Source: Maioricimonas rarisocia (lineage in GTDB: Bacteria; Planctomycetota; Planctomycetia; Planctomycetales; Planctomycetaceae). Taken from it: a stretch of 64,000 nt of DNA. Positions 1 to 9,439 of the stretch are shown in pieces. Location of the stretch: assembly GCF_007747795.1 (NCBI RefSeq), contig NZ_CP036275.1, positions 1,688,501 through 1,752,500 of the forward strand, in the 5' to 3' direction. The position numbers and the translations under genes are program-made. Each line of letters opens with the position of its first letter. The first letter of the stretch is position 1. The notes under the pieces were generated by a model. The model had not been told where the DNA came from, did no database searches, and was given only the letters and a program-made list of their open reading frames with translations.

Positions 1-1204
1 TGGCGAAGTCGTGACCGCCGAGCAGGTTCGTCGTGTTGCTGAACAGTCGCGAACCCATGGCATTGCATTGACCGGTGATCGAGTTCGCACCGGTGCCGGG
101 GCAGCCGATGTTGCCGGTCATGAGCGCCAGGTTGATGATCGCCTGGGCGGTTCGCACGCCCTGATAGCTCTGGTTGACGCCCATCGTCCACCAGAAGGAG
201 ACGCGGCGGCCCTTGTGGATGGTGCGAGCGAACTCTTCGATGGCGTCGGCGGCGAGGCCGGTCTCCTGCGTGACGCGGTCGAGAGTGAACGGCTGCACGA
301 ACTCGGCGAATGCGTCGAAGTCATTGGTGTGCGCATCAATGAAGTCGCGGTCGATCCATCCCTTCTCGATGAGAATGCGGGCGACGCCATACAGCAGCGA
401 CTGGTCCGACTTGGGAGCGATCGCCAGGTGCTGCGTGGCATTCATGGCGGTTTCGGTCATGCGGGGATCGACCACCACAATGCGGGGATCGTTGGGGTTG
501 CGCATGACCCGTTCCCACATGATCGGATGCGCCAGGCAGAGGTTGCTGCCGATGAGCACGATCGTGTCGGAGTCTTCGAAGTCCTGGTAGGTATAGGGCG
601 GAGCGTCGAAGCCGAAGGCCTGTTTGTAGGCAACGACCGACGTGGCCATGCACTGCCGGGTGTTGCCGTCGCCGTGCAGCAGGCCCATGCCGAACTTGGC
701 GAACGCACCGAGGAAAGCCATCTCTTCGGTGGGCATCTGCCCGGTGCTGAGGAACGCGACCGAATCGGGGCCGTGCTGCTGCTGGATTGCTCGGAAGCGG
801 TCGACGAACGTCGAGGCGGCGACATCCCAGTCGACCGGTTCGAGGCGTCCGCTGGCGTTCTTTCTGAGAGGAGTTGTCGCCCGGTCGGGGCTGTCGAGCA
901 CGGTGAGTGCTTCCCAACCCTTGGGGCAGGCCATGCCTAGGTTCACGGGATAGTCGGGATTGGGAGACAGATTGACGGCCTCGCCATCCTTGAGGTGGAC
1001 CTTGAGGCTGCAGCCGGTCGAGCAGTAGCCGCAGACCATGTCTGTCGTGTCGGTCGGCCGGCTGCGGACGGGAACCCTGCCCAGGCCGAAGCCGCCCGGT
1101 TCGAGCAGCAGTTCGCGAGTGAGCGGCCCCTGCTTCTGGTGGACCAGATTCCGGACGGAGTCGGCGATGCTGCCTGTGGACGGTGGGGTGGGGATGGTCG
1201 TCAT
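1..1204 (-). CDS. Assimilatory-type molybdopterin nitrate reductase, catalytic subunit (3' end outside window)
   Basis: About 401 codons are visible; the C-terminus lies beyond position 1. I translated this frame by hand from the ATG at 1204. It reads [12 protein letters not shown] and shows a four-cysteine 4Fe-4S site CGYCSTGC near residues 58-65 with the fourth cysteine in ACPKGWE, then the molybdopterin-oxidoreductase signatures [18 protein letters not shown] and [10 protein letters not shown]. These fit the NasC/NarB/NapA superfamily, which reduces nitrate to nitrite at a bis-MGD molybdenum centre. No twin-arginine signal is present, so a cytoplasmic enzyme is expected. Its ATG overlaps the stop of the upstream ferredoxin/anchor gene (ATGA at 1204-1201), which implies translational coupling. 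Nitrate as substrate is inferred from the NarK and siroheme reductase neighbours. Other molybdopterin substrates cannot be excluded from the partial sequence. Confidence 0.87.
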   Translation of the reverse strand, partial: MTTIPTPPSTGSIADSVRNLVHQKQGPLTRELLLEPGGFGLGRVPVRSRPTDTTDMVCGYCSTGCSLKVHLKDGEAVNLSPNPDYPVNLGMACPKGWEALTVLDSPDRATTPLRKNASGRLEPVDWDVAASTFVDRFRAIQQQHGPDSVAFLSTGQMPTEEMAFLGAFAKFGMGLLHGDGNTRQCMATSVVAYKQAFGFDAPPYTYQDFEDSDTIVLIGSNLCLAHPIMWERVMRNPNDPRIVVVDPRMTETAMNATQHLAIAPKSDQSLLYGVARILIEKGWIDRDFIDAHTNDFDAFAEFVQPFTLDRVTQETGLAADAIEEFARTIHKGRRVSFWWTMGVNQSYQGVRTAQAIINLALMTGNIGCPGTGANSITGQCNAMGSRLFSNTTNLLGGHDFA

Positions 1205-2949
1205 GGGCGCGGTCCTCCCGGCATCCGGGCGGATGCGACGGCGGCGAAGAACAGGTACCGCTCGAGCAGTTCGCCGGCGAGAGTCGCGGCGAACAGGAGC
1301 GCAATCAGAGGTGTCTGCAGAGTCATGGACTGACTGGCGGTGTCGGGGCTGAGCAGCATCAGTGGCAGGACGATGCCTCCCAGCAGGCCGCAGGCAAACC
1401 GGGCCAGTGCGGTGTTGGACAGGGGGCCGGTCATCAGCAGTGCGGAGCGCTTCAGCGGCGTGGTGCGGCGGTCGGTCAGGTGTCGGAAGAGGGCGGCTTC
1501 GAAGATCAGCTTGCAGCCGGCCAGTGTGATCAACGTCGTTCCCAGCCACTCGCGTCCCGCCTGGAACAGCTCGGCGACGTTCGCCTGGTCTCCCACCCCC
1601 GCGGCGACGGCCAGCGTCAGCCAGGTGGTCGACACGCCGAGGACGCCCGCGGTCAGCACAAAGCGACTCGACGTGGCCGAGAGGCTCCAGTACTCACGAC
1701 GGGTGAAGACGTAGATCATGATGGAGCAGAAGAGCCCCGCGGCACCACTGACGGCGACCGACCAGCCCAGGCCTGTCGTTACGTCGGGGGGGACGCCGGG
1801 GACGTTGCAGGCAAGTGTGTACAGGCCGGCCAGGCCGGCAAACAGTCCGAAGGCCAGAATCTCGCGGCTGAGCCAGGAGTGCTTCAGGCCGATCATTGCG
1901 CGAAACGCGTACTGGGGACGCCCCAGGTGCAGGGTACTGGCCCCCAGCGCGATCAGCCCGAAGAGCAGTGCGGCGGACGCGTGGATGGGCCGCATGGCGG
2001 CGATCAGCGTCTCGCTGAGTGTCCGTTCGAAGAGGAGGCCCACGCAGAAGGCACCGACCGAAAGCTGCGTCAGTACGAGCATGACGATCAGCGGCCAGTG
2101 CGGATGCTGCGGACTGACGGAATGCCAGTCGGCCGGCAGCGTATTGCGGGGAAACACCCGCTTCGACTTGTAGGTCGTGGTCGGCTGCGTGATATGTGGT
2201 TCGGGGGCTCCGGGAAGGAAGTGGTCGGCTTCGGAATCTTCGCGGACCTGTTCGACATCGACGACGCGGATCGAGATGGCCTTGTGCGGGCAGGACTGCA
2301 CGCAGGCAGGAGCTTCTCCCTCGGCAAGCCGGTCGGAGCACATGTCGCACTTGCGAACAATGCCCTTGCCACTGTGGTACTGCGGCACGTCGTAGGGACA
2401 GGCGAGCGTGCAGTACTGGCAGCCGAAGCACTGGTCGTCGAGGTGCTTGACGATGCCGGTTTCGGGGTGCTTTTCGTAAGCGTCAACCGGGCAGGCGATC
2501 ATGCAGGCCGGTTCGAGGCAGTGATGGCAGGCGGTGGTGACGTGCTGCATCACCGGGTTATGCGACGTCCCGCCGGTCAGCAGTCCGACCGATCGCCACG
2601 TTTCCTGTTCGTCGAGTCCGTTGAGGGAATGGCAGGCAGTGACGCACGCCTTGCATCCGGAACAGCAGTCCAGATCGACCTCGAATGCGTACTGCTGCCC
2701 CTCTTTCGGGGGAGAGGCAGGCAGCAGGTCAGAGTAGTACCGTTCCAGTGCCGGGCCGTCCGACTCGTCGTGGTGGCGCGAGAACCGCTCGACCGCCGTC
2801 AGTTGCTGCTGTTCGGCCAGCAGCAGGCTGATGAGGGAACCTTCTTCGGCGGCAGGCGAATCGGCGGAGCATCCCCCGCAGCCTCCCGAACTGCCGGTGA
2901 CGATCGGGAGTTCGGGGCTGATTCCGGTTGCGGTCTCGCTGGAAGCCAT
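1201..2949 (-). CDS. DmsB-like four-cluster ferredoxin fused to DmsC-like membrane anchor
   Basis: 582 aa. Residues about 85-245 carry four cysteine groups of the DmsB type: [39 protein letters not shown], and CDMC followed by CVQSCP, enough for four 4Fe-4S clusters. From about residue 285 to the end there are about eight hydrophobic segments typical of the DmsC/YnfH quinol-oxidising anchor. DmsB and DmsC are normally separate proteins, so this is a gene fusion. Near residue 20 there is an additional GGCGGC stretch whose role is unknown. The gene overlaps the nitrite reductase stop (TGATG at 2951-2947) and the nitrate reductase start (ATGA). The likely role is passing electrons from the quinol pool to the nitrate reductase. 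The electron donor is inferred from the anchor family. Confidence 0.88.
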   Translation of the reverse strand: MASSETATGISPELPIVTGSSGGCGGCSADSPAAEEGSLISLLLAEQQQLTAVERFSRHHDESDGPALERYYSDLLPASPPKEGQQYAFEVDLDCCSGCKACVTACHSLNGLDEQETWRSVGLLTGGTSHNPVMQHVTTACHHCLEPACMIACPVDAYEKHPETGIVKHLDDQCFGCQYCTLACPYDVPQYHSGKGIVRKCDMCSDRLAEGEAPACVQSCPHKAISIRVVDVEQVREDSEADHFLPGAPEPHITQPTTTYKSKRVFPRNTLPADWHSVSPQHPHWPLIVMLVLTQLSVGAFCVGLLFERTLSETLIAAMRPIHASAALLFGLIALGASTLHLGRPQYAFRAMIGLKHSWLSREILAFGLFAGLAGLYTLACNVPGVPPDVTTGLGWSVAVSGAAGLFCSIMIYVFTRREYWSLSATSSRFVLTAGVLGVSTTWLTLAVAAGVGDQANVAELFQAGREWLGTTLITLAGCKLIFEAALFRHLTDRRTTPLKRSALLMTGPLSNTALARFACGLLGGIVLPLMLLSPDTASQSMTLQTPLIALLFAATLAGELLERYLFFAAVASARMPGGPRP

Positions 2950-5777
2950 CAGACAGTCACCGGTTTCGTCTTGTGGAACTGCTCGGTGTGGATGCGGTCG
3001 GCGACGACGCCCGCTTCAAGGAGCCCGGCCTTGATCGAGTTCATGAAGTCGTTCGGACCGCACAGGAAGTACCGGCAGCCGGCCAGGTCGGAAACCTGTT
3101 CACGCACGTGATCGAGCGAAAGGCGGCCAACGGCCCCGGTCCAGTTGTCGCCGGGCTGGGAGAGCGTGACGAAGTAGCGGAAGGAGGGGAGCTCGCGGAC
3201 GAGCGCCTCGCATTCATCACGGAAGATGATGTCGACCGGTGAACGGGCTCCGTACAGGAATGTGCAGGGGAGGGGGTTGCCGGTCTCTTTCAGATAGCGG
3301 CTGATCGCCATCATGGGCGTCACACCGCTGCCGGCCGAGATGAGCACCAGCGGCTCGGCATGTTTGTCGGGATCGAAGAAGTAGCCCCCCTGTGCTCCCT
3401 TGAGTGTGATCGTGTCGCCGGCCTGCACGTTCTGGAACAGGTGGTTGGTGACCACGCCGGCCGGATTGAGCTTCATCGTCAGGTCAATGCGGTCCGGCCG
3501 ACTGGGAGGTGAACTGATCGTGAAGCTTCGCCAGACTTCCCCTTCGTCGGTCTGGACGCAGATCTTGGCGTGTTTGCCGGGGAAGTCGAACGGCATCGCG
3601 CCGGCACTGTTGTCGAGCCGGAACGTCTTGACGTCGGGCGTTTCCTCGATGACTTCGGCGACAGTAAGTGTTGCCAGGACCGGTTTGACGGCAGCGGGAC
3701 GTTTGGGGGTGGCTGGCGTCGCCGCGGGTGCGGCCTTTCCGGTCCTGATGAAGATGTTGCCGTCTTCGACCAGTGTTTCGTACGACTTCACGTCGTTTTC
3801 GGGAGGATCGAGGCTGCAGCCGCTGCAGGCGTCGAACGTCCAGTTATGCCAGGGGCAGGCGACAACGCCGTCCTTGTATTCTCCGTCCGCGAGGGGGGCA
3901 CCTTCGTGCGGGCAGGCGGAGTCGATACAGGTCACTTTGTCGCCGACGCGGAACAGAGCGTACTCGTCGCCGCCGACTTCGACGGTCAGGCCTGCCGATT
4001 CGGAGAGTGCGTCGTCCTTCGCAGCGAACACGAAGCCATCGGATCGAGTGGGGACGTCTGGTGTTTCCGGCTCGGGCTGGGTGGGGATGACCCCTTCTTC
4101 GAGGCGGGCAAAGTTCCGGCGGATCGCCGCGCAGCTGGGACAGAAGACGGGCGGGTCTTCGCCGGTGTGCTGGTGTCCGCACCGTTCACATAGCCAGACG
4201 GGTGGCTTGTAGTCGTCATCTTCGGCTTTGGAGGCCTCGCTCGAGCGGAGCTTTTCCCGCCAGTAGGCGCTGAAGGTCTGGCCCGCCTGGTGATGCAGGT
4301 AGTAGTCGTTGATGACTTCCTCGATGAGGTTGGGCAACTGGTCCACATCGACGCCGAGCCGGAACGGCAGCGCCATGTGGACCTGGCCGGCGATGCCGCC
4401 TCCGAGGAAGACGTCAAATCCTTCACGCGTGCCGAGCAGTCGACGGACGCGCACTCCCTTGAGGCCGATGTCGGCGGTGAAATGCTGGGCGCAGCTGGAC
4501 GGGCAGCCGCTCATGTGAATGCGAATGCCGTGCAGCGTGAGGGCCCGCTGCCGCAGCTTCTGGATCAGCTGGAACATGTGCCCTTTGGTTTCGGTCACGG
4601 CAATGTTGCAGAACTGGTTGCCGGTGCAGGCGACGGTGTTGTGATCGAACGTGTCGGCCTGCACGCTCAGCCCCAGAGCGGCGGCGGCCGTGGCGGCAGC
4701 ATCGCGGAAGCCGGTCGGGATGTTGGCAACGGCGATACCCTGTTCGTGCGTCGTGCGAAGCTGTCCGTCCCCCCAGCGTTTCGCGAGCAGGGCCAGGCCT
4801 TCGAGTTGCTTCCAGGTCATGCGGCCGAGCGGCACACTGAGGCCCATCGTCCAGAGGTCGGGATCGGACTGCCGGAACCAGCCAATCAGTTCGTCGTGAC
4901 TGGAGGCGGGGACCGGCTCACCCACGCAGGGAACGAGCCGATACGGCAGTTTCTCTTCGAGCCACTGCAGCACACCTCCGACGCCGATCTCTTCCACGAG
5001 GAAGCGGAAGCGGGCGCGGTTCCGTTTCTCCCGTGAGCCTTTTTCGCGAAACAGATCGAGGATGGCGGCGGTGACGTCGACCACCTGTTCGGGGCGGACA
5101 AGAACCGGCAGATGCCAGGCCAGGTGCGGGTTCTGTCCCTGTGTGCCGCCAATCAGCACGTGAAAGAGGGCTTCCCCTTCGGGCGTCTGCGTGGCGAGGA
5201 AGCTGATGTCCTGCGTCCAGAAGTGGGCGGAGTGGGAACTCGTGCCGTTGAGGCAGATGTTCATCTTCCGCGGCAGGTCGGAGTACTCGCGGCTGTTGAC
5301 GAACAGGTCGGTGACGTCGTGACAGAGCTGGCGGGTGTCGATCAGCTCGTCGGCCATCAGCCCGCTGAAGGGGTGCGCAAAGACGTTGCGGATGTTGTCG
5401 TGGCCGGTCTGCTTCGAATTGAGGCCGACCTTCTCGAGCCGCTGGCGGACCTTGGGGACGTGCTGAATGTCGAGCCCCTGCACCTGCACGTTGGCGCGGG
5501 TTGTGACGTCGACGATGCCGTGACCGTATTCGTAGGCAATGAAGGCAATCTCGCGGGCCTGCTCCGCGGTCATTTCGCCGGCGGTGATGCGGATGCGGTT
5601 CATGTAGCGGCCCGGTTCGTCCCGTTTGCGGTAGAAGAACCCGTACCACTTCATGCGTTCGAGATCGGCCGATTCGATCTTCGACATCGGAGTCTGTTCG
5701 GCCGAGTGGTGTTCGACGTCCGGCCAGACGTCGAAGCTGTGCTTTTCCGCCTTCCAGGTCTCGATCGGATTTGCCAT
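2949..5777 (-). CDS. Modular nitrite reductase: siroheme domain, rubredoxin-like, Rieske and FAD/NAD reductase domains
   Basis: 942 aa from ATG 5777 (MANPIETWK). That start has AGGGA about nine bases upstream, whereas the in-frame extension to 5906 is proline/serine-rich junk. Residues 1-500 are a NirA/sulfite-reductase-type domain with 4Fe-4S/siroheme ligands CTGNQFC (about 382) and GCPSSC (about 423). Residues 525-555 hold a rubredoxin-like CERCGH...CPSC knuckle. Residues 590-665 hold a Rieske or NirD domain, with CPHEGAP and CPWHNW. Residues 690-942 are a ferredoxin-NADP-reductase-like module with RSFTISS (flavin), GSGVTPMM and CGPNDFM (nucleotide). The expected reaction is six-electron reduction of nitrite to ammonium. 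The C-terminal reductase suggests NAD(P)H as direct donor. Sulfite as substrate is less likely given the narK and nitrate reductase neighbours. Confidence 0.9.
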   Translation of the reverse strand: MANPIETWKAEKHSFDVWPDVEHHSAEQTPMSKIESADLERMKWYGFFYRKRDEPGRYMNRIRITAGEMTAEQAREIAFIAYEYGHGIVDVTTRANVQVQGLDIQHVPKVRQRLEKVGLNSKQTGHDNIRNVFAHPFSGLMADELIDTRQLCHDVTDLFVNSREYSDLPRKMNICLNGTSSHSAHFWTQDISFLATQTPEGEALFHVLIGGTQGQNPHLAWHLPVLVRPEQVVDVTAAILDLFREKGSREKRNRARFRFLVEEIGVGGVLQWLEEKLPYRLVPCVGEPVPASSHDELIGWFRQSDPDLWTMGLSVPLGRMTWKQLEGLALLAKRWGDGQLRTTHEQGIAVANIPTGFRDAAATAAAALGLSVQADTFDHNTVACTGNQFCNIAVTETKGHMFQLIQKLRQRALTLHGIRIHMSGCPSSCAQHFTADIGLKGVRVRRLLGTREGFDVFLGGGIAGQVHMALPFRLGVDVDQLPNLIEEVINDYYLHHQAGQTFSAYWREKLRSSEASKAEDDDYKPPVWLCERCGHQHTGEDPPVFCPSCAAIRRNFARLEEGVIPTQPEPETPDVPTRSDGFVFAAKDDALSESAGLTVEVGGDEYALFRVGDKVTCIDSACPHEGAPLADGEYKDGVVACPWHNWTFDACSGCSLDPPENDVKSYETLVEDGNIFIRTGKAAPAATPATPKRPAAVKPVLATLTVAEVIEETPDVKTFRLDNSAGAMPFDFPGKHAKICVQTDEGEVWRSFTISSPPSRPDRIDLTMKLNPAGVVTNHLFQNVQAGDTITLKGAQGGYFFDPDKHAEPLVLISAGSGVTPMMAISRYLKETGNPLPCTFLYGARSPVDIIFRDECEALVRELPSFRYFVTLSQPGDNWTGAVGRLSLDHVREQVSDLAGCRYFLCGPNDFMNSIKAGLLEAGVVADRIHTEQFHKTKPVTV

Positions 5778-5909
5778 TGATTTCCCTGCCGTTCGATTCC
5801 AGTTCGTGGAGCGCTCTGTACAACGGAAGAAGTGCGATGGTGCCCGGCTGCAGAACGTGGGAGGACCCGCCGGGGGCGAGCCCTCCCGCTCTGCCTGACC
5901 CGGCAAGAA

Positions 5910-7289
5910 TCACGTGACTGCGGCACCGGCCAGTTCGACGGTGCGGCGACGGTCGGCGAGTGCGGCCTCGGTCGCTTCGCGAGCTTCCTGTTCGGCTTCT
6001 TCGCTGAAGCGAACTGTGAAAGTGAGGAAGGAGATGCAGGTCACCAGGGCCCCGAGAATCAGCAGGGCGGTCGGCCAGGTGATTACCTCGGCCTTGAACA
6101 GGAAGCCGGCTGCGACAGCTCCCGCGTTGCCACCTGCACCAACGATGCCGGAGACCGAACCGAGAGCTCGCTTGTTAATGAAGGGGACGACGGAGAAAGT
6201 GGCTCCCTCGGACATCTGCACGAAGAGGCTGAAGAGGATCAGCGAGGGGATCGCGAGTGTCAGGATCGACATCCGCGAGAAGAGCATGAGGGCCAGGCCC
6301 TCGCAGAACAGGACGATGAACAGCAGCCGAACCCGGCCGGAGAGCCCCCAGCGTTCGCCGAACATGTCGCCGAAAATGCCCCCCAGCGTGCGGGCGAAGA
6401 TGTTCATCAGTCCGAACAGGCTGGCGATCAGGCCGGCGGTGCCGACCGCCTGCACGGTGTCCATCGACTTGAAGTGATCGAAGTAGTCGACGAAGTAGAG
6501 GGCCGCGACGTTGTTGATGGTTAGTTCGATGCCGAAGCAGGCGCCATAGATGACGAACAGCGACCAGACGCGGTAGTCGCGGCAGGCTTCGAGGAACGTG
6601 CCGTTGACCGACTTCGATTCGGGCATTTTGCCGGCGGCACGCAGGTCCTTGTAGTTGCCGGCCGGTGAATCCTGAGTGAGGAAGTAGTACGCGACGCCGG
6701 TGGCGGCACAGAGGAGACCCGCAACAAACATCGAGGCCCGCCAGCCGACCGACTCGCTGAATCCGAGAAGTGTGACGAAGCCGGCGAAGACCATGGGCAT
6801 GACAAGCTGCGTGACGCCGCCCCCCAGGTTGCCCCATCCCGCGGACGTGGCATTGGCGGTGCCGACACAGTTCGGCGCAAACATCACCGAGGTGTGATAC
6901 TGCGTGATAACGAACGAGGCCCCGATGAATCCGATGGCGACGCGGAACAGGAGAAACGATGTGAAGTCATGGGCGAAGCCGATGCCCATCACGGGGATCG
7001 AGCCGATCAGCAGCAGTCCGGTGTAGGCGAGTCGCGGACCGATGCGGTCACAGAGCCAGCCGATGAACAGGCGGGCGAAGACGGTGATGGAGACCGAGCC
7101 GATGATGCACCAGCCGATCTGCTCTCTCGTCAGCGACATTTCCTCGCGGACGACTTTCATCAGCGGAGCGATGCCGAACCAGGCGAAGAAGCAGAGGAAG
7201 AAGGCAAACCACGACATGTGAAACGCACGCATCTGCGGCGTCGAGACGCTGAACAGGTTGATGCGCGTCGCTTTCTGTGCGGTGTCCAT
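5910..7289 (-). CDS. narK: NarK-family nitrate/nitrite transporter (MFS)
   Basis: 459 aa with about 12 hydrophobic segments. The nitrate-porter signatures are visible: AGWGNLGGGVTQ in the first half and GAGGNAGAVAAGF in the second, both characteristic of the NNP family of the major facilitator superfamily. It would import nitrate, or exchange nitrate for nitrite, across the inner membrane. The ATG at 7289 has GAGGAGA about ten bases upstream, so the start is well supported. It is the first gene of the minus-strand nitrate cluster. The gap to the nitrite reductase start is 132 bases, so the transporter may be transcribed with the rest but is not translationally coupled. Confidence 0.93.
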   Translation of the reverse strand: MDTAQKATRINLFSVSTPQMRAFHMSWFAFFLCFFAWFGIAPLMKVVREEMSLTREQIGWCIIGSVSITVFARLFIGWLCDRIGPRLAYTGLLLIGSIPVMGIGFAHDFTSFLLFRVAIGFIGASFVITQYHTSVMFAPNCVGTANATSAGWGNLGGGVTQLVMPMVFAGFVTLLGFSESVGWRASMFVAGLLCAATGVAYYFLTQDSPAGNYKDLRAAGKMPESKSVNGTFLEACRDYRVWSLFVIYGACFGIELTINNVAALYFVDYFDHFKSMDTVQAVGTAGLIASLFGLMNIFARTLGGIFGDMFGERWGLSGRVRLLFIVLFCEGLALMLFSRMSILTLAIPSLILFSLFVQMSEGATFSVVPFINKRALGSVSGIVGAGGNAGAVAAGFLFKAEVITWPTALLILGALVTCISFLTFTVRFSEEAEQEAREATEAALADRRRTVELAGAAVT

Positions 7290-7825
7290 GAGCGGCGGTC
7301 TCCTCGGAACGACGGTTTCGAATCAAACGAAGACGGTGCGGCAACAGGCGGAACCGACACCCGGGTTGCCCGAACATTTCGCACGGGCTGTACCGAGCGG
7401 GCCGATCCGGGCCGAATCTTCGGGAATCCGAAGCCCACGGCGGCGAACCGGGGCCCGCGGGGGTGCCGGTGTGCCTGCGATGTCGGCAGCAGTGGCGAAT
7501 CCCCGCGCAGGTCAGACGGGCCGGCCGCGCCGCGAAGCCATAGAAAGCAGTCAAGCCGAAACGTGATCCCGGCAGATCGCGGATGGCGTTAAGCGGCAGG
7601 AGTACGGGGGTTGCAGCGCGGCGTCGGGAGTTGGGCCGGTTCCCGTACCGGTGAAGGACTGGACCGGTTGTGGAGAGGCCGCAGGTTGGAACGGGATTTT
7701 CTAACCGTGCTAAGGGGCAGTGTGTCCTTCGAGGTGACACTGTGTCCTCACCCGTCGTCGGTCGCCTTTCGTGGCCCTTATGTATCGACGGGCATCGATT
7801 CGTCCTTGTTTGCGGTCACTCATCC
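7290..7825. other. Divergent intergenic region between narK and the sensor kinase
   Basis: 536 bases with no convincing gene on either strand; the short frames here have atypical composition. It must hold the promoters of both the nitrate cluster and the kinase-regulator pair. I see no clear sigma-54 or sigma-70 element and no obvious symmetric operator, so no site is called. Confidence 0.5.
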
Positions 7826-9439
7826 ATGCGGGCTGTGCCTGAGCGTTCCAGTGCCGGCGAAGCGCTTCCCCTGAATCTTTCGGGGCGGTACCTGCTCGCG
7901 CTGGCCGTCGTGGCCGGCCTGGTTGTGCTCGACGCCGTGGCCATCCAGCCGATGCTCGTGCGGCTGACGTCGGACGCACCGGTCATCAATGTGGCCGGTC
8001 GGCAGCGGATGCTCAGTCAGAGGCTGACCAAGGCGGCCCTGGCGATCGAGGCGGCTTCGGACAACACGACGCGGCAGCGACGGGAGCGCGAGCTGAGTAT
8101 CGTCCTCGAGCAGTGGACGCAGGCCCACGAAAGCCTGCAGTTCGGAAACGACACCCTGCGGATTCCCGAGACGCAGTCCGACGAGATTCTGGATGCGTTC
8201 GCCAGGCTGCAGCCTCATTTCGAAGCGATGCGTGAGGCCGGCCGGACGCTCTGTTCGCTGGTCGCCAACGAGGCGGAGCAGTTCGAACCCGATTCCGCCG
8301 GTCCGCTGGTGGAAATCATTCTGGAGAACGAGGCGAAGTTTCTGCCGGTGATGGACCGGATTGTCGGGCTCTACGAGCAGGAAGCCCGCGCCCGGGTTTC
8401 GCAGTTGCGGCTGACGAAGCTGACCATCATGGCGGCCATCCTGGTCACGTTGCTGGGTGTGGGGATGTTCGTGCTGCGACCGGCGACCCGTCTGATCGAC
8501 GAGCAGTTCCGTACGCTTCGGGAGAATGAATCGCAGCTTCGTGAAGCGCACCATGTTCTCGAACTGCGGGTGGAAGAGCGGACCCGCCAGCTTTCGGAAT
8601 CGAATCGCAGTCTGGAACGCGAGATCCATGAGCGGGAGCTGGCCCAGGAACGGACCCGCGAGGTGCTCGACCAGTTGACTCATGCTTCGCGTGTGACTGC
8701 CATCGGACAGATGGCGACGGGCCTGGCGCACGAACTGAACCAGCCGCTCGGGGCGATCTCCAATTACGCGGAGACCTGCGAACGAACGCTGGCCCGGGAG
8801 ACACCCGGCGATGGCGAACGGGAACGGATCCGGGAGGTCGTCCTGCGGATTCAGGCGGCGGCGTTGAGGGCTGGCAAGATCATTCGTCGCATGCGGGGAT
8901 TCGTGCAGGCGCGGCGGGCTCAGCGGGAAACAATCGACATCAACCGCCTGATCAGTGACGTACAGGAACTCTGTCAGACCGAGGCACGCCGGGCGGATGT
9001 CGCGATGCGACTGCAACTGGACGACGACGTGCCGATGGTCGCGGTCGATCCAATCCAGATCCAGCAGGTGCTGGTGAACATCATTCAGAACGCGATCCAG
9101 GCGTTACTGGCCAAGCCGCGGGACGCACGTGAAGTGGTGCTCAGCTCGCGACGGATCGGCTCTGGAATCGAAATCTGCGTGGCAGATAACGGTCCCGGTT
9201 TCGATGGCGATCCCATGGCCTCGTTTCGGCCGTTTCGTACATCCAAGGAGGACGGCCTGGGGATCGGGCTGTCGATCAGCCAGTCGATCATGCACGAGCA
9301 TCAGGGAGAGATATGCGCCAGGAATCGCGCAGAGGGGGGCGCGGTTGTCTGCGTGACCATCCCCATCGGATCGGACGAGGGATATCGGTGTCATGAGCAA
9401 TCAGGACAGGAAGCCCGCTCCCACAGTCTTTGTAGTTGA
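7826..9439 (+). CDS. Sensor histidine kinase with NarX/PilJ-like periplasmic segment
   Basis: 537 aa from ATG 7826. A longer frame from 7670 adds residues with no signal-like features; no strong Shine-Dalgarno decides the start. A transmembrane helix (about residues 17-39) is followed by INVAGRQRMLSQRLTKAAL, which resembles the nitrate-binding P-box of NarX/NarQ and the type IV pili methyl-accepting domain. A second helix lies near residue 200 and a coiled coil follows. The kinase core has the H-box GLAHELNQPLGAISNY (His about residue 302), the N-box NIIQNAIQAL, and G-boxes VADNGPGF and GLGIGLSISQS, close to FixL/NtrB-type kinases. It overlaps the regulator gene by 47 bases. Given its position divergent from narK, it probably senses nitrate or nitrite and phosphorylates the adjacent regulator. 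Confidence 0.9.
   Translation: MRAVPERSSAGEALPLNLSGRYLLALAVVAGLVVLDAVAIQPMLVRLTSDAPVINVAGRQRMLSQRLTKAALAIEAASDNTTRQRRERELSIVLEQWTQAHESLQFGNDTLRIPETQSDEILDAFARLQPHFEAMREAGRTLCSLVANEAEQFEPDSAGPLVEIILENEAKFLPVMDRIVGLYEQEARARVSQLRLTKLTIMAAILVTLLGVGMFVLRPATRLIDEQFRTLRENESQLREAHHVLELRVEERTRQLSESNRSLEREIHERELAQERTREVLDQLTHASRVTAIGQMATGLAHELNQPLGAISNYAETCERTLARETPGDGERERIREVVLRIQAAALRAGKIIRRMRGFVQARRAQRETIDINRLISDVQELCQTEARRADVAMRLQLDDDVPMVAVDPIQIQQVLVNIIQNAIQALLAKPRDAREVVLSSRRIGSGIEICVADNGPGFDGDPMASFRPFRTSKEDGLGIGLSISQSIMHEHQGEICARNRAEGGAVVCVTIPIGSDEGYRCHEQSGQEARSHSLCS

Noticed and set aside
1183-3111. 642-codon plus-strand open frame opposite the nitrate reductase and DmsBC-like genes
   Set aside because: The opposite strand has clear iron-sulfur and anchor motifs; this frame is a G+C-driven shadow without recognisable domains.
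9393-9439. Possible frameshift at the kinase-regulator overlap
   Set aside because: Both reading frames carry complete domains and proper ends; a 47-base overlap of two genes explains it.
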